Origin: Garcia nutans
Lineage: Eukaryota; Streptophyta; Magnoliopsida; Malpighiales; Euphorbiaceae
DNA length: 64,000 bases
Assembly: GCA_947685225.1 (NCBI GenBank)
Contig: CANTUV010000003.1
Coordinates: 6,766,001-6,830,000 of the forward strand
Reading direction: 5' to 3'
The position numbers were made by a program, and so were the translations under genes. Below, piece by piece: positions 33,021-44,029 of the stretch (position 1 is the stretch's first letter; each line of letters starts with the position of its first letter). The notes under the pieces were generated by a model. It was not told the origin of the DNA and searched no databases. It was given only the letters and a program-made list of their open reading frames with translations.

Positions 33021-34663
33021 CTATTGTAATCCAGGGCTGTGAGCCAGAGAGGATCAATGATATGAGATGCAAATGTATGCATGTATGCATGTATGCACAA
33101 ATAATCAACAAAGAAAGATAATTAGGACGCTCGTTCCAACCTTATAACATCCACACACGAATGGCGAGTCTGTTTTCCTAGGTATATGGTTGACAAAATA
33201 CCAACATAGGGCATCTTGTTTTCGAATATTTCCCTCAGACGTTTTAACCAATAGTTATATTTTTGAAAATGAAAATCAGTTCATAATAATTCCCATTAAT
33301 TAGGTTTTAATGCATTCAACCAACTATAGTAGCTTTTATGCTATATTGGATTAAAACTAAATTAAGAGGTTTATTATAGATGGATTTCTCACTTGGAAAA
33401 AGTAACAAATGATTCATGCCAAAAACAAGCCCATGATCAATTATTTCTTAGTATAAACTAGGCTCACAATTGATTTTTAGTATTTCATAATTGACCTAAA
33501 TAATTTGCAAGCTCTTTGTGAGAAAAGGTTGGAAAAAAAATAATTTTTTTCTAAGCCCATTGTAAAAAGATTTTAGTAAAAATGGATTTTGGACTTAGTA
33601 TTTGGGCCATGAGCAAAAGAATTTTATTTGTTTTTAGAAAAGTCTTATGTCCAAAGACCATCTTGAAAAGTTTTGAAAATAGCTTTGGTCTTTTAGATTT
33701 CAAAGAAAAATTTATTTTGAGCTTACAATGTACTTGGGAAATCCAATAGTTATATCTTGGAAAATGGAAATCCATTCATAGTAATTCCCATTAAAAATTA
33801 ACCAATAGTTATATCTTCGAAAATGGAAATCCATTCATAGTAATTCCCATTAATTAGGTTTTAATCCATTCAACCAACTATAGTAGCTTTCATGCTATAT
33901 TGGATTAAAACTAAATTAAGAGGTTTATTATAAGTAGATTTCTCACTTGAAAACGTAACTAATGATTCATGCCAAAAACAAGCCCATGATTAATCACTCT
34001 TAGTATAAACTAGGCTCACAATTGATTTTTGGCATTTCGTAATTAACCTAAATAATTTGCAAGCTCTTTTTAAGAAAGGTTGGATGAAAATAATTTTGTT
34101 TCCAAGCCCATTGTAAAAAGATTTTAGAAAAAATGGATTTTGGGCTTAGTATTTGGGCCGTGAGCAAAAGAATTTTTGATTTATTTTTAGAAAAATTTTA
34201 TGTCCAAAGACCATCTTGAAATGTTTTGAAAATAGTTTTGGTCTTTTGGACTTTAAAGAAAAAATTTATTTGAGCTTGCAAATGTACTTGGGTCATATTA
34301 GAAGAATAACAAACCAAATAAGCCATGATTTAAGCGAAGATAAATTAACCATAGTCAGACAATATGCATTTGGGGTAAAACCTAAGGAAAGTAACTAGGC
34401 CAATTACATGAGCTTTAGTCTTTAGGTTAAATGGCTTAGGTTTCCATAGCAAGTATATACCAAATGGTACGAGGCTATGAGTGGTTATGCCATGCTTGAT
34501 CTCCATACCTTGAGTGAAAGTATGGTATCCCTTAAATAACACAACACGGGTAACACGAGCATCCTAACTCACGCACACAATGCAATCTAATATGATGCAA
34601 TGGATAATATCATTATAAGAAAGAATAGAATAATATAAAGACCAACGGAATCAACTTCTCTTA
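33021..34663 (-). other. B leader with a diverged internal duplication
   Basis: Non-coding, 1.64 kb against 1.1 kb in A. The difference is a repeat: about 33229-33735 and 33797-34300 are alternative copies of the same segment (ACCAATAGTTATAT...CATTAATTAGGTTTTAAT...GCTATATTGGATTAAAAC). A short third start of it (33739-33796) lies between them. Confidence 0.85.
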
Positions 34664-34681
34664 TCCCTCGTGGAGTCGCCA
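34664..34681 (-). other. B primer binding site
   Basis: On the minus strand TGGCGACTCCACGAGGGA, one base after the LTR end; it differs from the A and A3 sites by one base. Confidence 0.72.
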
Positions 34682-34682
34682 C

Positions 34683-36332
34683 TGTGAGCGGGGATTTTTG
34701 CCCCCACTCCCGGAGGAATGGTTCTTGCGACTTCGGCACTGTTTAGGCTTGGGGCCTTAGAGAAAACAGACATAAGTCTGGAGAAAATGGAGTTGCAACC
34801 CGGACAAGCCGAGAAAAAGAAAGGGGTGGATGACTCGATTCCTAAGGAATCCCCAACCCCCTAATGGGTTCTAAAAGTTGGGTACATGTGGGGAAGGTGA
34901 GAAATGGCCCAGCACCCCCACAACGCCCGGTTCATTGGAACCGGCCTCCTTTACAAGTCTTAATATTATAAAATTCTTAAATATAACAATATTATCCATA
35001 TTACATGCAATAATTGAAAGAAAGCATCATTATATTAAAATCAAAGCAATGTCCAAACAAAGCAAATAAATGGACACCCATCCAAGGATGGAAACATGCC
35101 ATTACATCATCCACATCTAAACTAATAGGACACCAACCAAAAGGTAGAAACATGCCCTTTACATTGGTCTAAGATATAAAAGCAATTTAAATTACATGAT
35201 ATTTAACTAATGAGGTACCCACAAAGTGGAAACATACCTCTCACAATATTTGGAAATAAAAAATAAATCGATAAAAGTAAATAACCATTCGTAATAAATA
35301 AATTATTCATCAAAGATATTAAACAAAATATAAAATAAACATCCATCCATGATAAATTAAATAAAGCATTGCAAATAAATCAAAGCATATAATGAACTAC
35401 ATAATTAAATATAGTAAGTAAAGATATAAATTAGGGTTGCTGTTTCTATTTAACACTCTTTAATTAATACTTTAGGGTTTTGGAATTTTTTGGTTTAGGT
35501 TACTGTAAGTTTTAAGGGAATTGAAATGGATTAAGGTTTTATAATTTAAGAGATTGATAAGGGTCTTTGATTAACCAAATTAGGGTTTAAGGGGTAAAAT
35601 CATGAAATTAGGGTTTGGATACTTTAAAACATTAGGTTTCTTATTATTAGCTACTGTTTTGTTGTTTTTAGGCTTACTGTGTTGAATTTTAATATTTAGA
35701 TTCATAAGGTTTTAAGGTTTTAAGGATTAGGGTTTAGGAAAATTAGGGTTTACGGTTTTGGTTTTGAGAGAATTAGGGTTTTTGATGTTTTGGAAAACAT
35801 GTTTTTGTTTTAGGATTTGAGAAAACAGTTTAGAGTTTTATAAAGCTTTATGGAAATAGGCAAGATGATTTAAGGTTTTTGGAAACAGGAAGTAATTTTT
35901 AGGGTTTTTTTGGAGATAGAAGGATCAATTTGGGGTTTTAAGGTTTTGGAAAATTGGAAAGCATATTAGGATTTTGGGAATTAATAAAACGATTTAAGGT
36001 TTTGGAAAGTTGGAAAGTAGATTAGGGTTTGAAGATTTTTGAAGAAATAGAAAAGTAATTTTATGGTTTTTGAAAATAGAGGAGACGATTTAAGGTTCTA
36101 AGATTTAGAAGAAGTAAATTAGGAATAAAGTTTTTAGAATCAAAAGAAACGATTTAATGATTCAAGCTACTGTAAGGAAAAAAGAGATTAGATATTCAAA
36201 CCTTCGTTTGTTGGTTCCACCAAAAATTGCTTCTTGGATGAGCAAAGACAAAGGCAAGATGGCTGCCTTTGATAGCTTGATTGCTTGCTTCCTTCTTCTC
36301 CTATAAAAAGTCCGATCGTTTTTTCCTCCCTT
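34683..36332 (-). repeat. B 5' LTR (main part)
   Basis: TGTGAGCGGGG and the full TAT LTR order through the ATTAGGGTTT-rich part (35580-36020) to the CTCCTATAAAAAG segment, after which the terminal 250 bp continue in reversed orientation. Confidence 0.88.
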
Positions 36333-36585
36333 AATTTTTGACCCAGTCCAGTCCAATATTTTTTATTTAGTCCAAAATAATTTTTGTGTTATCTTAATTA
36401 AATAATATTTGTTTTAGTATTTATTTTTATAATTTTTAAATTTAATAATAAAAAAAATAATAATAAATATAAATAAAAATCAGCGACGGAAAAATCGTCG
36501 ACGAAAAAAATTCGTCGCCGAAAAATAGTGTTGGACGAAATGGCCGTGGGCCATTTCACCTGCAGGAGTTTCCTGTGGGCGAAAT
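36333..36585 (+). repeat. Inverted tip of the B 5' LTR
   Basis: CCCTTAATTTTTGACCCAGT, the reverse complement of the usual LTR end, follows directly on the LTR body and runs to GGGCGAAATT. The orientation is opposite to 34683-36332, and the terminal TGTAGA is missing. Confidence 0.85.
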
Positions 36586-37663
36586 TGTTGCGTATATTAT
36601 ATATGTATGGGGTATAAGGGTTTTACAATTTATTTTGGTATCAGAGTCTAGATTTGAGATTCTCAACCTAGGTGGATTTTTAGAGAGAGAAAATGGGATT
36701 TCAAATGTTATTTATCATGACATACATGCATTTACACTGGTATTTTATCTAGTCCCTGATGTGGCAATTTTTTTTGTAATTATAAAGACTGACTATTATG
36801 GCATCCTAGGAGCATGTTTCTAGTGAGGGGAGCACTGAGAGTGTTGTTCCTGGTGAGGGAGACGTTAGATCTATGATGGTTATTGGGGAGGCATCAGTGT
36901 CAGCTGGATTAGCAGGACCGGGGATTCCACCAGTTTGGGTGCAGCATATGTAGTTACTCTATCAGGCCCTATTACACCAGCAGCAGCAGCAGCAGCCACA
37001 TATTAGAGAATATGATAAGTTACGAAAGTATGGAGCTATAGATTTCTTTGGCACCATTGATCCAGCTGAGGCAGAGCAGTGGATGAACAGAGTAAAAAGG
37101 GTTTTTATCCAAGTACAGGCCACTACAGCGGAAAATTTTGATTATGCCTTATCCCTTTTGTAAGGGGATGCCTACGACTAGTGGAAGACTATACCCTATG
37201 GGATGGATGAACCATCGGAGTTGACCTAGGTTGATTTTCTAAGGGAATTTGAGAAGAAGTACACCCTTAGAGAGTATAAAGATGTCAAGAAGAAGGAATT
37301 GAAGAGTCTAAAGCAAGAATCGAAGACAGTTACAAAATATGAGAAGGATTTCATTGGGTTGAGTAAGTATGCGGGAGGTTTATTATTAGATGAGATAGAC
37401 ATATGCAAAATATTGGAGGAGGGTATGAGGCCATCCATCATGTGTCTTGTGGCAACCTCTCATTATGAGGATTTTTCCAAGATGGTTTCAGCTGCGAGGA
37501 ATGCAGACAAGGCACAGGGACTTGCAGCAGCTGCCAGAGCAGAGGAGGTCAGAGGCAAGAGACCCCAGGCTGAGGTAGGTTCTTCATCTAAAAAGAGAGG
37601 TAGAGGGAGTCTTCCTCAGAGGTTTAGTGGGAGTCAAGGGCAATCTAGCATATCATTTCAGTA
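36586..37663 (+). pseudogene. gag: G: LTR end, primer site and gag, broken
   Basis: The last part of the LTR (GGTATAAGGGTTTTACA, to 36627) is followed by the primer site TGGTATCAGAGTCTA (36636-36650), a short leader and gag from ATG 36798 (MAS-stop-EHVSSEGSTESV). A CAG repeat encodes Gln at 36990-37003. Conserved capsid motifs: YDKLRKYGAIDFFGTIDPAE, FLREFEKKYTLREYKDVKK and EEGMRPSIMCLVA. At least five stops are one transition from Gln or Trp. A basic region (KKRGRGSLPQRF) ends the readable part. The E5 gag is an intact relative. Confidence 0.88.
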
Positions 37664-38345
37664 GTGGGGACAGAGACCTGCAACGTCAGTAGCTCGTGGT
37701 CCGACCTCTATTCCATAGAGATCTCCTCTACCTATTTATGCTCAGTGTGGATAGACACATAGAGGTATCTGTTGGGGGATCTGTAGACCATTTTGTTTCA
37801 AGTGTGGCTCCACAAATTATTTTCTCACAGATTTCCAGTGCCACCCGATGATAGACAGACTGAGATAGCAGTTTTTAGACCCAGTGACAGAGGGAGTCAA
37901 GGCGGTAGAATTGGCAATAGAGGTGGCTGACCTATAATTAGTTAGAAAGGGGGATCCACGATAGGGACTAGCTGACTAGATCAAGCAGAATCATCACAGA
38001 GAGTATATGTGATGCAGAGATAGATAAATGCTTTGGATGTTATGGCTTGTACATTTCTTTTATTTGGCATTCTTGTGCATGCATTGATTGATCCTAGATC
38101 GACACATTCATACATCAATGCATCCATTCTACCTATGGGTGATATGCATTTTGAGTCATTAGGGTTTGATATGTTGGTGACAAACCATTTTGGGCATAAT
38201 GTGATTGTTAGCAGGGTACATCGAGATAGTCCAGTTGTTGTTCATGATGAGGAGTTTCTCGGTAACCTAATTAAGATTCCCTTTAGGGAGTATGACTTGA
38301 TTTTGGGTATAGATTGGTTATCTAGACATGGGGCTGTAGTAGACT
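37664..38345 (+). pseudogene. G nucleocapsid remnant and aspartic protease, truncated
   Basis: The zinc knuckle is decayed (FCFKCGSTNYF near 37795). The protease frame at 38033-38345 reads MACTFLLFGILVHALIDPRS, with THSYI next, then VNRVH-type SRVHRDSPVVV, and ends YDLILGIDWLSRHGAVVDYP. The active-site Gly is Arg (DPRS, GGA to AGA type change). Sequence then switches at CCTTAGCTTG to the TAT 3' module D, so RT and integrase are absent. Confidence 0.85.
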
Positions 38346-41090
38346 ATCCTTAGCTTGAATGTTGCTTTTCAAGCTTACTTTATTTAATATTTTGGAACTA
38401 TCATGTTTTTCAAATTTAAATTTGTTTGAATAAATTACTTTCATCATAAATTTTTGTTGGTCTTTGTTCATTTTAGTGCTCAACCAATGAGGAATCTTTC
38501 TTGATAATTCATAAATTTATCTATGCATCATGACTCAAATGACTTTACTAGATGAGGGAATTACTCTATAGCATTGAGTTGTGTATGCTTACTTAGAGAG
38601 GGCTTCTGCATAATTATCTTTGTCTAGGTCTTAGTCAGTCTTAGAACATGCTTTAACAAACTTTCGAGGCGAAATTGAACTCTGCTTATTTAAGGAAGAG
38701 ATGATCTAGGCATTATTTGGTTAGCCAACGACTAGTATCCACCCAATTAAATATTAATCTCTAGTTGTCCCTTTGACCCTTCATAAAATTTTAGCTTTCT
38801 TTTCATTGGCATAAAACCCCAATAACCTACCCTGAGCTAAGATGAATAGGCAAGAAGATCAAAGAAAGCAATAATTAGTCAAGATCATGAGAATAGTTGA
38901 AGTTTCAAGACCATGAAGATAGTTGAAGTTCTCAAGACCATAAAGATAGTTGATTTTTCAAGACCATAAGGATAGTTGATGTTCTCAAAACCTTAAGGGT
39001 AGTTGAAGTTCCCTTAATGTCTCTAATATATCAAGACAACATCAACATTAGAGTAACAAATAATTTATCCCTGTTAAGGAAGATTTATGTTACCCCACTC
39101 ATCCATTATTGGAAACCCAAGTTGGTACAAACAAGACAACTATGTTTGAGCTAGAACCAAAAAAGAAAAAAGAGAATAGAAAAAGGAAAAAAAAAAAAGA
39201 AAAAAGAGAATAGAAAAAGAAAAGAAAGAAAAAAGAGAATAGAAAAAGAAAATAAAGAAAAAAGAGAATAGAAAAAGAAAAAAGAAGATAAAACTTGAAA
39301 AGGTGGTTCAGAAAGCCAACTGAGTTCTCTTTTACCTAAAGCAGCAAAAGGCATCCATAAGGATGGTTTGACTTGAATTGGTCCAACCCAACCAAAGATT
39401 CAATCAAAATTGGAGAAAAAGGAGAAAGACCATTCAATGCTTAAAAGCTCTATACTTGATAGTTCTACAAGAAAGGACAAAATGATAAAATGCTCAAAGA
39501 AAGGGAAGAGTAAAGAAAACAAAGAGAAAGAAAAGGGATGAGTAAGAGAAATAAAGAAAAGGGAGAAGAAGAAAAGAAATGAATTTGGGAACCAAACTTT
39601 TTGCAAGGGCAAAAACTGTCATAATCAAGATCCAGATTAATGCCAAGAAGATAGAAGGAATTTGGAGTCTAGAAAGATTGCTCCCAACTGTCTAAAGTTC
39701 CAACAAGAAATTTATAGTGTGGAGGTTTGTCCATTGCATTCCACCAGCTCCTATCTCAAAATGGCCTTCATTTAAACCCGTGTCCCTTACAGACCCCATT
39801 TCAAGCCTATTAAAGACCTGTTGATCTCCCTTGGTAGGTAGAGTCTATTAGTGGAGATAGTTTGGATAAGCATGCATATGAGATAGACAATATTTAAACT
39901 CAAATGAGACCTTTGGCCAAGTAATGTGTATGTGCCTATCTGAAGTGCAACAATTCTTAAATAGAAATGATTCCTGAGTTTAGTACGGTAACTAGGGTTG
40001 TCATGTTATAGATATGTTAATTTGGAAAATCAAGTCCTGAGGTACATTGACATTAATTTGGCAATGCCAACCTTTGATTTCAAAATCAAAAGTAAAAAAA
40101 AAATGTGTTTTTTCATACAAAGCCTTCAAGTTAAGGGAAGTATGTTGAACCTCCAAAGGTCATATTGGGCAAAGGAAATGATTATTGGCAAGCTGAAACA
40201 TAATTCGAAATGGATGCATCCCTGACTCTACCATTAGGGGTCTCTACCACTCATGTTCTCAACATATAGAAGATAAAAGCCATAAATGCAAAGCTTTCAA
40301 TTATTCCAATGCAAGACTTGAACGAGCGTCAAAACAGAACCAATGAGAACACTTCTGTTGATCACCTCGGTCTATGAGTCAATGGAACAACTGTAAGTAT
40401 TATTCATGCATATCATGCATACATGAGCATATCACATCATACTTTCTTGTCTTGTATTGTCTATTCTTTATCAAAGTGAACAACAAACACTCTGTGAAGT
40501 GAAGAATCAAAAGAAGATATCAAATCAGGGGGGCATAGAAAGCCCATTGCTTGAGAAAGCTCCAGCAATCTTGCAAAGAGAAGAAATGCATGCTTATGCG
40601 AACAACAAGACGGTAAAAACATCAATCAAAGCTTGCATGGATAAAATCTTTGGTTTAAGCCTACACAGGGGGCAAAGTTTCTCCTTTTCAATTTTTTGAG
40701 TTTATATACCAAATATTTTTAAACTCACTTACAAATATTTTGCCACACAGGGGGGCAAGGAGAGGATATATGGTCCAATTAAAAATAGCTAAATCTTTGC
40801 AAAAAGGAAGAACAAAAGAATGGAACTTTAGAACTCTCAAAAGAATGAAGATGCAAAAGACAAAAGACCAATCCAGCTAAAAGAGCTGAAGCCAGGGTAA
40901 AGACCCGACCTCCAATGGATAGAGACCCATGTTTTAAGAGTAAAGACCCAATCTCAAAGGATGAAGATCCATTTGCAATGGTGAAGACCCGATGTCAAAA
41001 GTTGAAGATTCATTTTCAAGGACCTGATCTCAAAGGATGAAGATCCATTTTGAGGGTGGAAAACCACAATGCATGGAATAACTGGAGCAG
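38346..41090 (+). other. TAT 3' non-coding module of D
   Basis: No coding domain found. It contains AGACCATAAGGATAGTTGAAG-type repeats (38885-39010), an A/G-rich run (39158-39296) and GATGAAGATCCATTT repeats of about 40 bp (40925-41060). All of them recur in E. Reading frames here are low-complexity or repeat-driven. Confidence 0.8.
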
Positions 41091-41094
41091 TCAG

Positions 41095-41822
41095 ATTTCT
41101 CAAATTATAAAAGGTCAGTCAAACTCAATCTCAGGTCCAAGTACCCAAATTCAAATCAATCTCGGGTCCAAGCACCCAATCTTGGGTCCAAGTACCCAAA
41201 TCTATTCAATCTCGGGTCCAAGAACCCAATCTCGGGTCCAAGCACCCATTCTCTGGTCCAAGTACCCAAATCAAATCAATCTCGAGTCCAAGCACCTATT
41301 CTCGGGTCCAAGCACCCATTCTCGGGTCCAAGTACCCAAATCAAATCAATCTCGGGTCCAAGCACCCAAATTCAAATCAGCCTAGAGTCCAAGTACTCAA
41401 TCTTGGGTCCAAGTACCCAAATCAAATCAATCTAGGGTCCAAGTACCCAATTTCAGGTCCAAGTACCCAATCTCTAGTCCATGTACCCAAATCAAATCAA
41501 TCTCGGGTCTAAGTACCCAATCCCGGGTCCAAGTACCCAAAATCAATTCAAGCTAGGGTTCAAGTACCCAATTTCGGGTCCAAGTACCCAAAATCAATTC
41601 AAGCTCGGGTCCAAGTACCCAATCTCGGGTCCAAGTACCCAAATCAAATCAATCTCGGGTCCAAGTACCCAAAATCAATTCAAGCTCGGGTCTAAGTACC
41701 CAATCCCTGGTCCAAGTACCCAATCTCGGGTCCAAGTACCCAAAATCAATTCAAGCTCAGGTCCAAGTACCCAAGCTCGGGTCTAAGTACCCAATTTCGG
41801 GTCCAAGTACCCAAAACAAGTC
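41095..41822 (+). repeat. Hairpin tandem array of D
   Basis: About thirty sub-units of CTCGGGTCCAAGTACCCAAT, separated by ATCAAATCA or joined directly. The core is a dyad, GGGT-CCAAGT-ACCC, often extended to TTGGGT...ACCCAA. It stands where A has its TCTGG-loop array, next to the purine tract. Confidence 0.9.
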
Positions 41823-41899
41823 GCCATCTCAAAAATTAAGTCTTATTGCTTTTCACTCTCTTTCACTAAGGTTTCAAATCATTCAAGCAGGGGGCAAAC

Positions 41900-44029
41900 T
41901 GTAGACCCTTAATTTTTGACCCAATCCAATCCAATATGCTTTATTTAGTCCAAAATGATTTTTGTTGTCTAATTGGTCCAAAATAATTTTAATTAAATAG
42001 TTTTTACTTTATTATCTAATTTTTATTAATAAAAAATAAAAATAAACAAATAAAAATCAAAAAATAAAAATAAAAATCAGAGTCGGAAAAAAAATTGGCA
42101 GCAAAAAGTGGTCGCGCGGGCCCGTCAGCCCAGCAGCAGCTCACCCACAGGCCTGCGGGCGTTTCGGCCTCAGGAATTTTGCCCGCAGGAAATAACTGCG
42201 GGCTGGCATGCCCAGCCACAGTTTTTGCCAGCGCAAAATTTTTTAATGCAATTTTTTGAAACCTAATCCAATTAGGTTTAAAATTTTTTTATTAATATTA
42301 CTTACCTTAATTAATTAGGAATAAATAACCTTAAACCACTATAAAAAGGACCAAAAGGCATAGAAAAAAAAAGGGTGGCCGAGAGAGACGAAATCCAAAG
42401 GGAGTTTGGAAAGTTTGAAACCAAATCAAGGAAGGAAAAGAAGAAATTCAATTTAAATCTTTTCTAGACAGCATCATCACGATTAAAGGGATTCCAAAGG
42501 CAAAAAAGGCTTGTCTTTGGAGCTAGTTCATCCAAGAAGAATTGTTTTGGAGCAACTTAAAAAAGAAGGTATGAAATTCTAAATTATAATTTTTTACACA
42601 GTAGCTAAACTAGGATTTTTTGTGTTTTTCAAAAGTTAAAATCTTAGAACTTTAATTTAGTTTTCCAAAGTTAAAACACTAAAAACGTGACCTTATTTTC
42701 TAAAAAGACTTAAAATTGTTATTTTTCTTCTTAAAGACCTTAAAACACTAATTGAACATATTTTTCAACAAAGCCAAAATCAAATTATGTTTCTTTTAAG
42801 ATTTTAAAGTAGGTTCTTTTTCATTCAAAAAGCCTTGAAAAAACATCTTTTCTACTTATAAAAACTTCAATCCATTTGTTTAAATTCATAAAACTTCATA
42901 AAATATCAAATTGATTTTTAAAACCCTAAAAATTCTTCACTACCCGAGACACAAATTTCAAAACCCAAAAATCCAAAATTTAACTTTTAGACCTAAAATA
43001 ATGAACCTTAATCCTTTTAAAACCTTAAACCCTAATTTTTATGAACCCTAATCCTTTTAAAACATTAAAAAACATAAAAACATAAAAACCCAAAAATTGC
43101 ACAGTAGCTTAAAATTCAATAACCAAAAATCACAAATTAAAGTATTTTAAGGTATTTAAAACCCTAGTTTCATGATTTCATGATTCAAACCTTAATTTGT
43201 TTAATCAAAGAGTCTTACCAACCTTTTAAAACATAAAACCCTTATATATTTTAATTCCATAAAAAGTCACAGTAGCTATAATTGAACTTTTATTTGCTTT
43301 ATTCAATTCCATATTTACTTATACCTTGATTTATCTCTTATGCTTTAATCTATTTAATTTCAATACTTGATTTATTTAATTTATCATGGATGGATGTTTA
43401 TTTTATTGATATTTAAATACTTTTAATGAATGATTTATTTATTATGGATGATTACTTACTTTTATCAATCAATTTAGACTTCCAAAAGTTGTAAGAGGCA
43501 TGTTTCCACTTGGTGGGTACCTCATTAGTTAAACATCATGTAATTTAATTTTCTTTTCTATTTTAGAACCTTTGTAAAGGGCATGTTTCTACCTTTTGGT
43601 GGGTGTCCTCTTTAGGCATGTGATGTAAGGGCATGTTTCCATCCTTGGATGGGTGTCCATTTATTTGTTTTGTTTTGTTTGGACATTGCTTTGATTTTAA
43701 TATAATGATGCTTTCTTTTTATTGTGTGTAGTATGGATAATATTATTATATTTAAGAATTTTATAATATTAAGACCTGTAAAGAATGCCGGTTCCAATGA
43801 ACCAGGCGTTGTGGGGGTGCTGGGCCTTTTCTCACCTTCCCCACACGTACCCAACTTTTCGAACCCATTGAGGGGTTGGGGATTCCTTAGGAATCGAGTC
43901 ATCCACCCCTTTCTTTTTTCCGACCCGTTCGGGTGGCGACTCCACCGTGTTCTCTAAGGCCCCGAGCCTAAACAGTGCCGAGGTCGCAAGAACCATTCCA
44001 CCGGGAGTGGGGGCGAAAATCCCCGCTCA
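41900..44029 (+). repeat. D 3' LTR
   Basis: TGTAGACCCTTAATTTTTGACCC...CCCCGCTCA. It lacks only the final CA where it meets the inverted LTR of A2. The + strand TATA candidate is ACTATAAAAAGG near 42339. Downstream it has several CACAGTAGC motifs and AAACCCTAA motifs. Confidence 0.9.

Larger units (their letters stand above)
27264..36585 (-). mobile_element. B: TAT-type retrotransposon, 3' part deleted
   Basis: Minus-strand element with LTR, primer site, leader, gag, protease, RT, dual RNase H and the integrase N-terminus. At 27536 the integrase joins straight to the first 273 bp of the LTR (as read on +), so the integrase core, antisense genes, hairpin array and most of the 3' LTR are gone. 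It lies in the LTR of G. The outer tip of its 5' LTR is inverted (36333-36585), so no target duplication can be checked. Confidence 0.88.
38346..44029 (+). mobile_element. D: 3' part of a TAT-type element in + orientation
   Basis: A 2.7 kb non-coding 3' module, hairpin array, purine tract CAAGCAGGGGGCAAAC (41884-41899) and LTR (41900-44029). Coding parts are missing. The module equals 47085-50729 of E, but the antisense genes of A and C are not seen in it, so at least two TAT subfamilies are present. Confidence 0.85.

Noticed and set aside
39151..39354. Phe/Ser-rich minus-strand frames (also 47800-48083)
   Set aside because: Translations of an A/G-rich simple-sequence stretch in the TAT 3' module.
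41050..41786. Long frames with regular repeats (also 50035-50679), looking like a repeat protein
   Set aside because: They are translations of the hairpin tandem array, whose unit length happens to avoid stops; it lies in the non-coding 3' part of the element.
41095..41822. CRISPR-like regular repeats
   Set aside because: Units are degenerate, spacers are short and repeated themselves, and the context is a plant retrotransposon.
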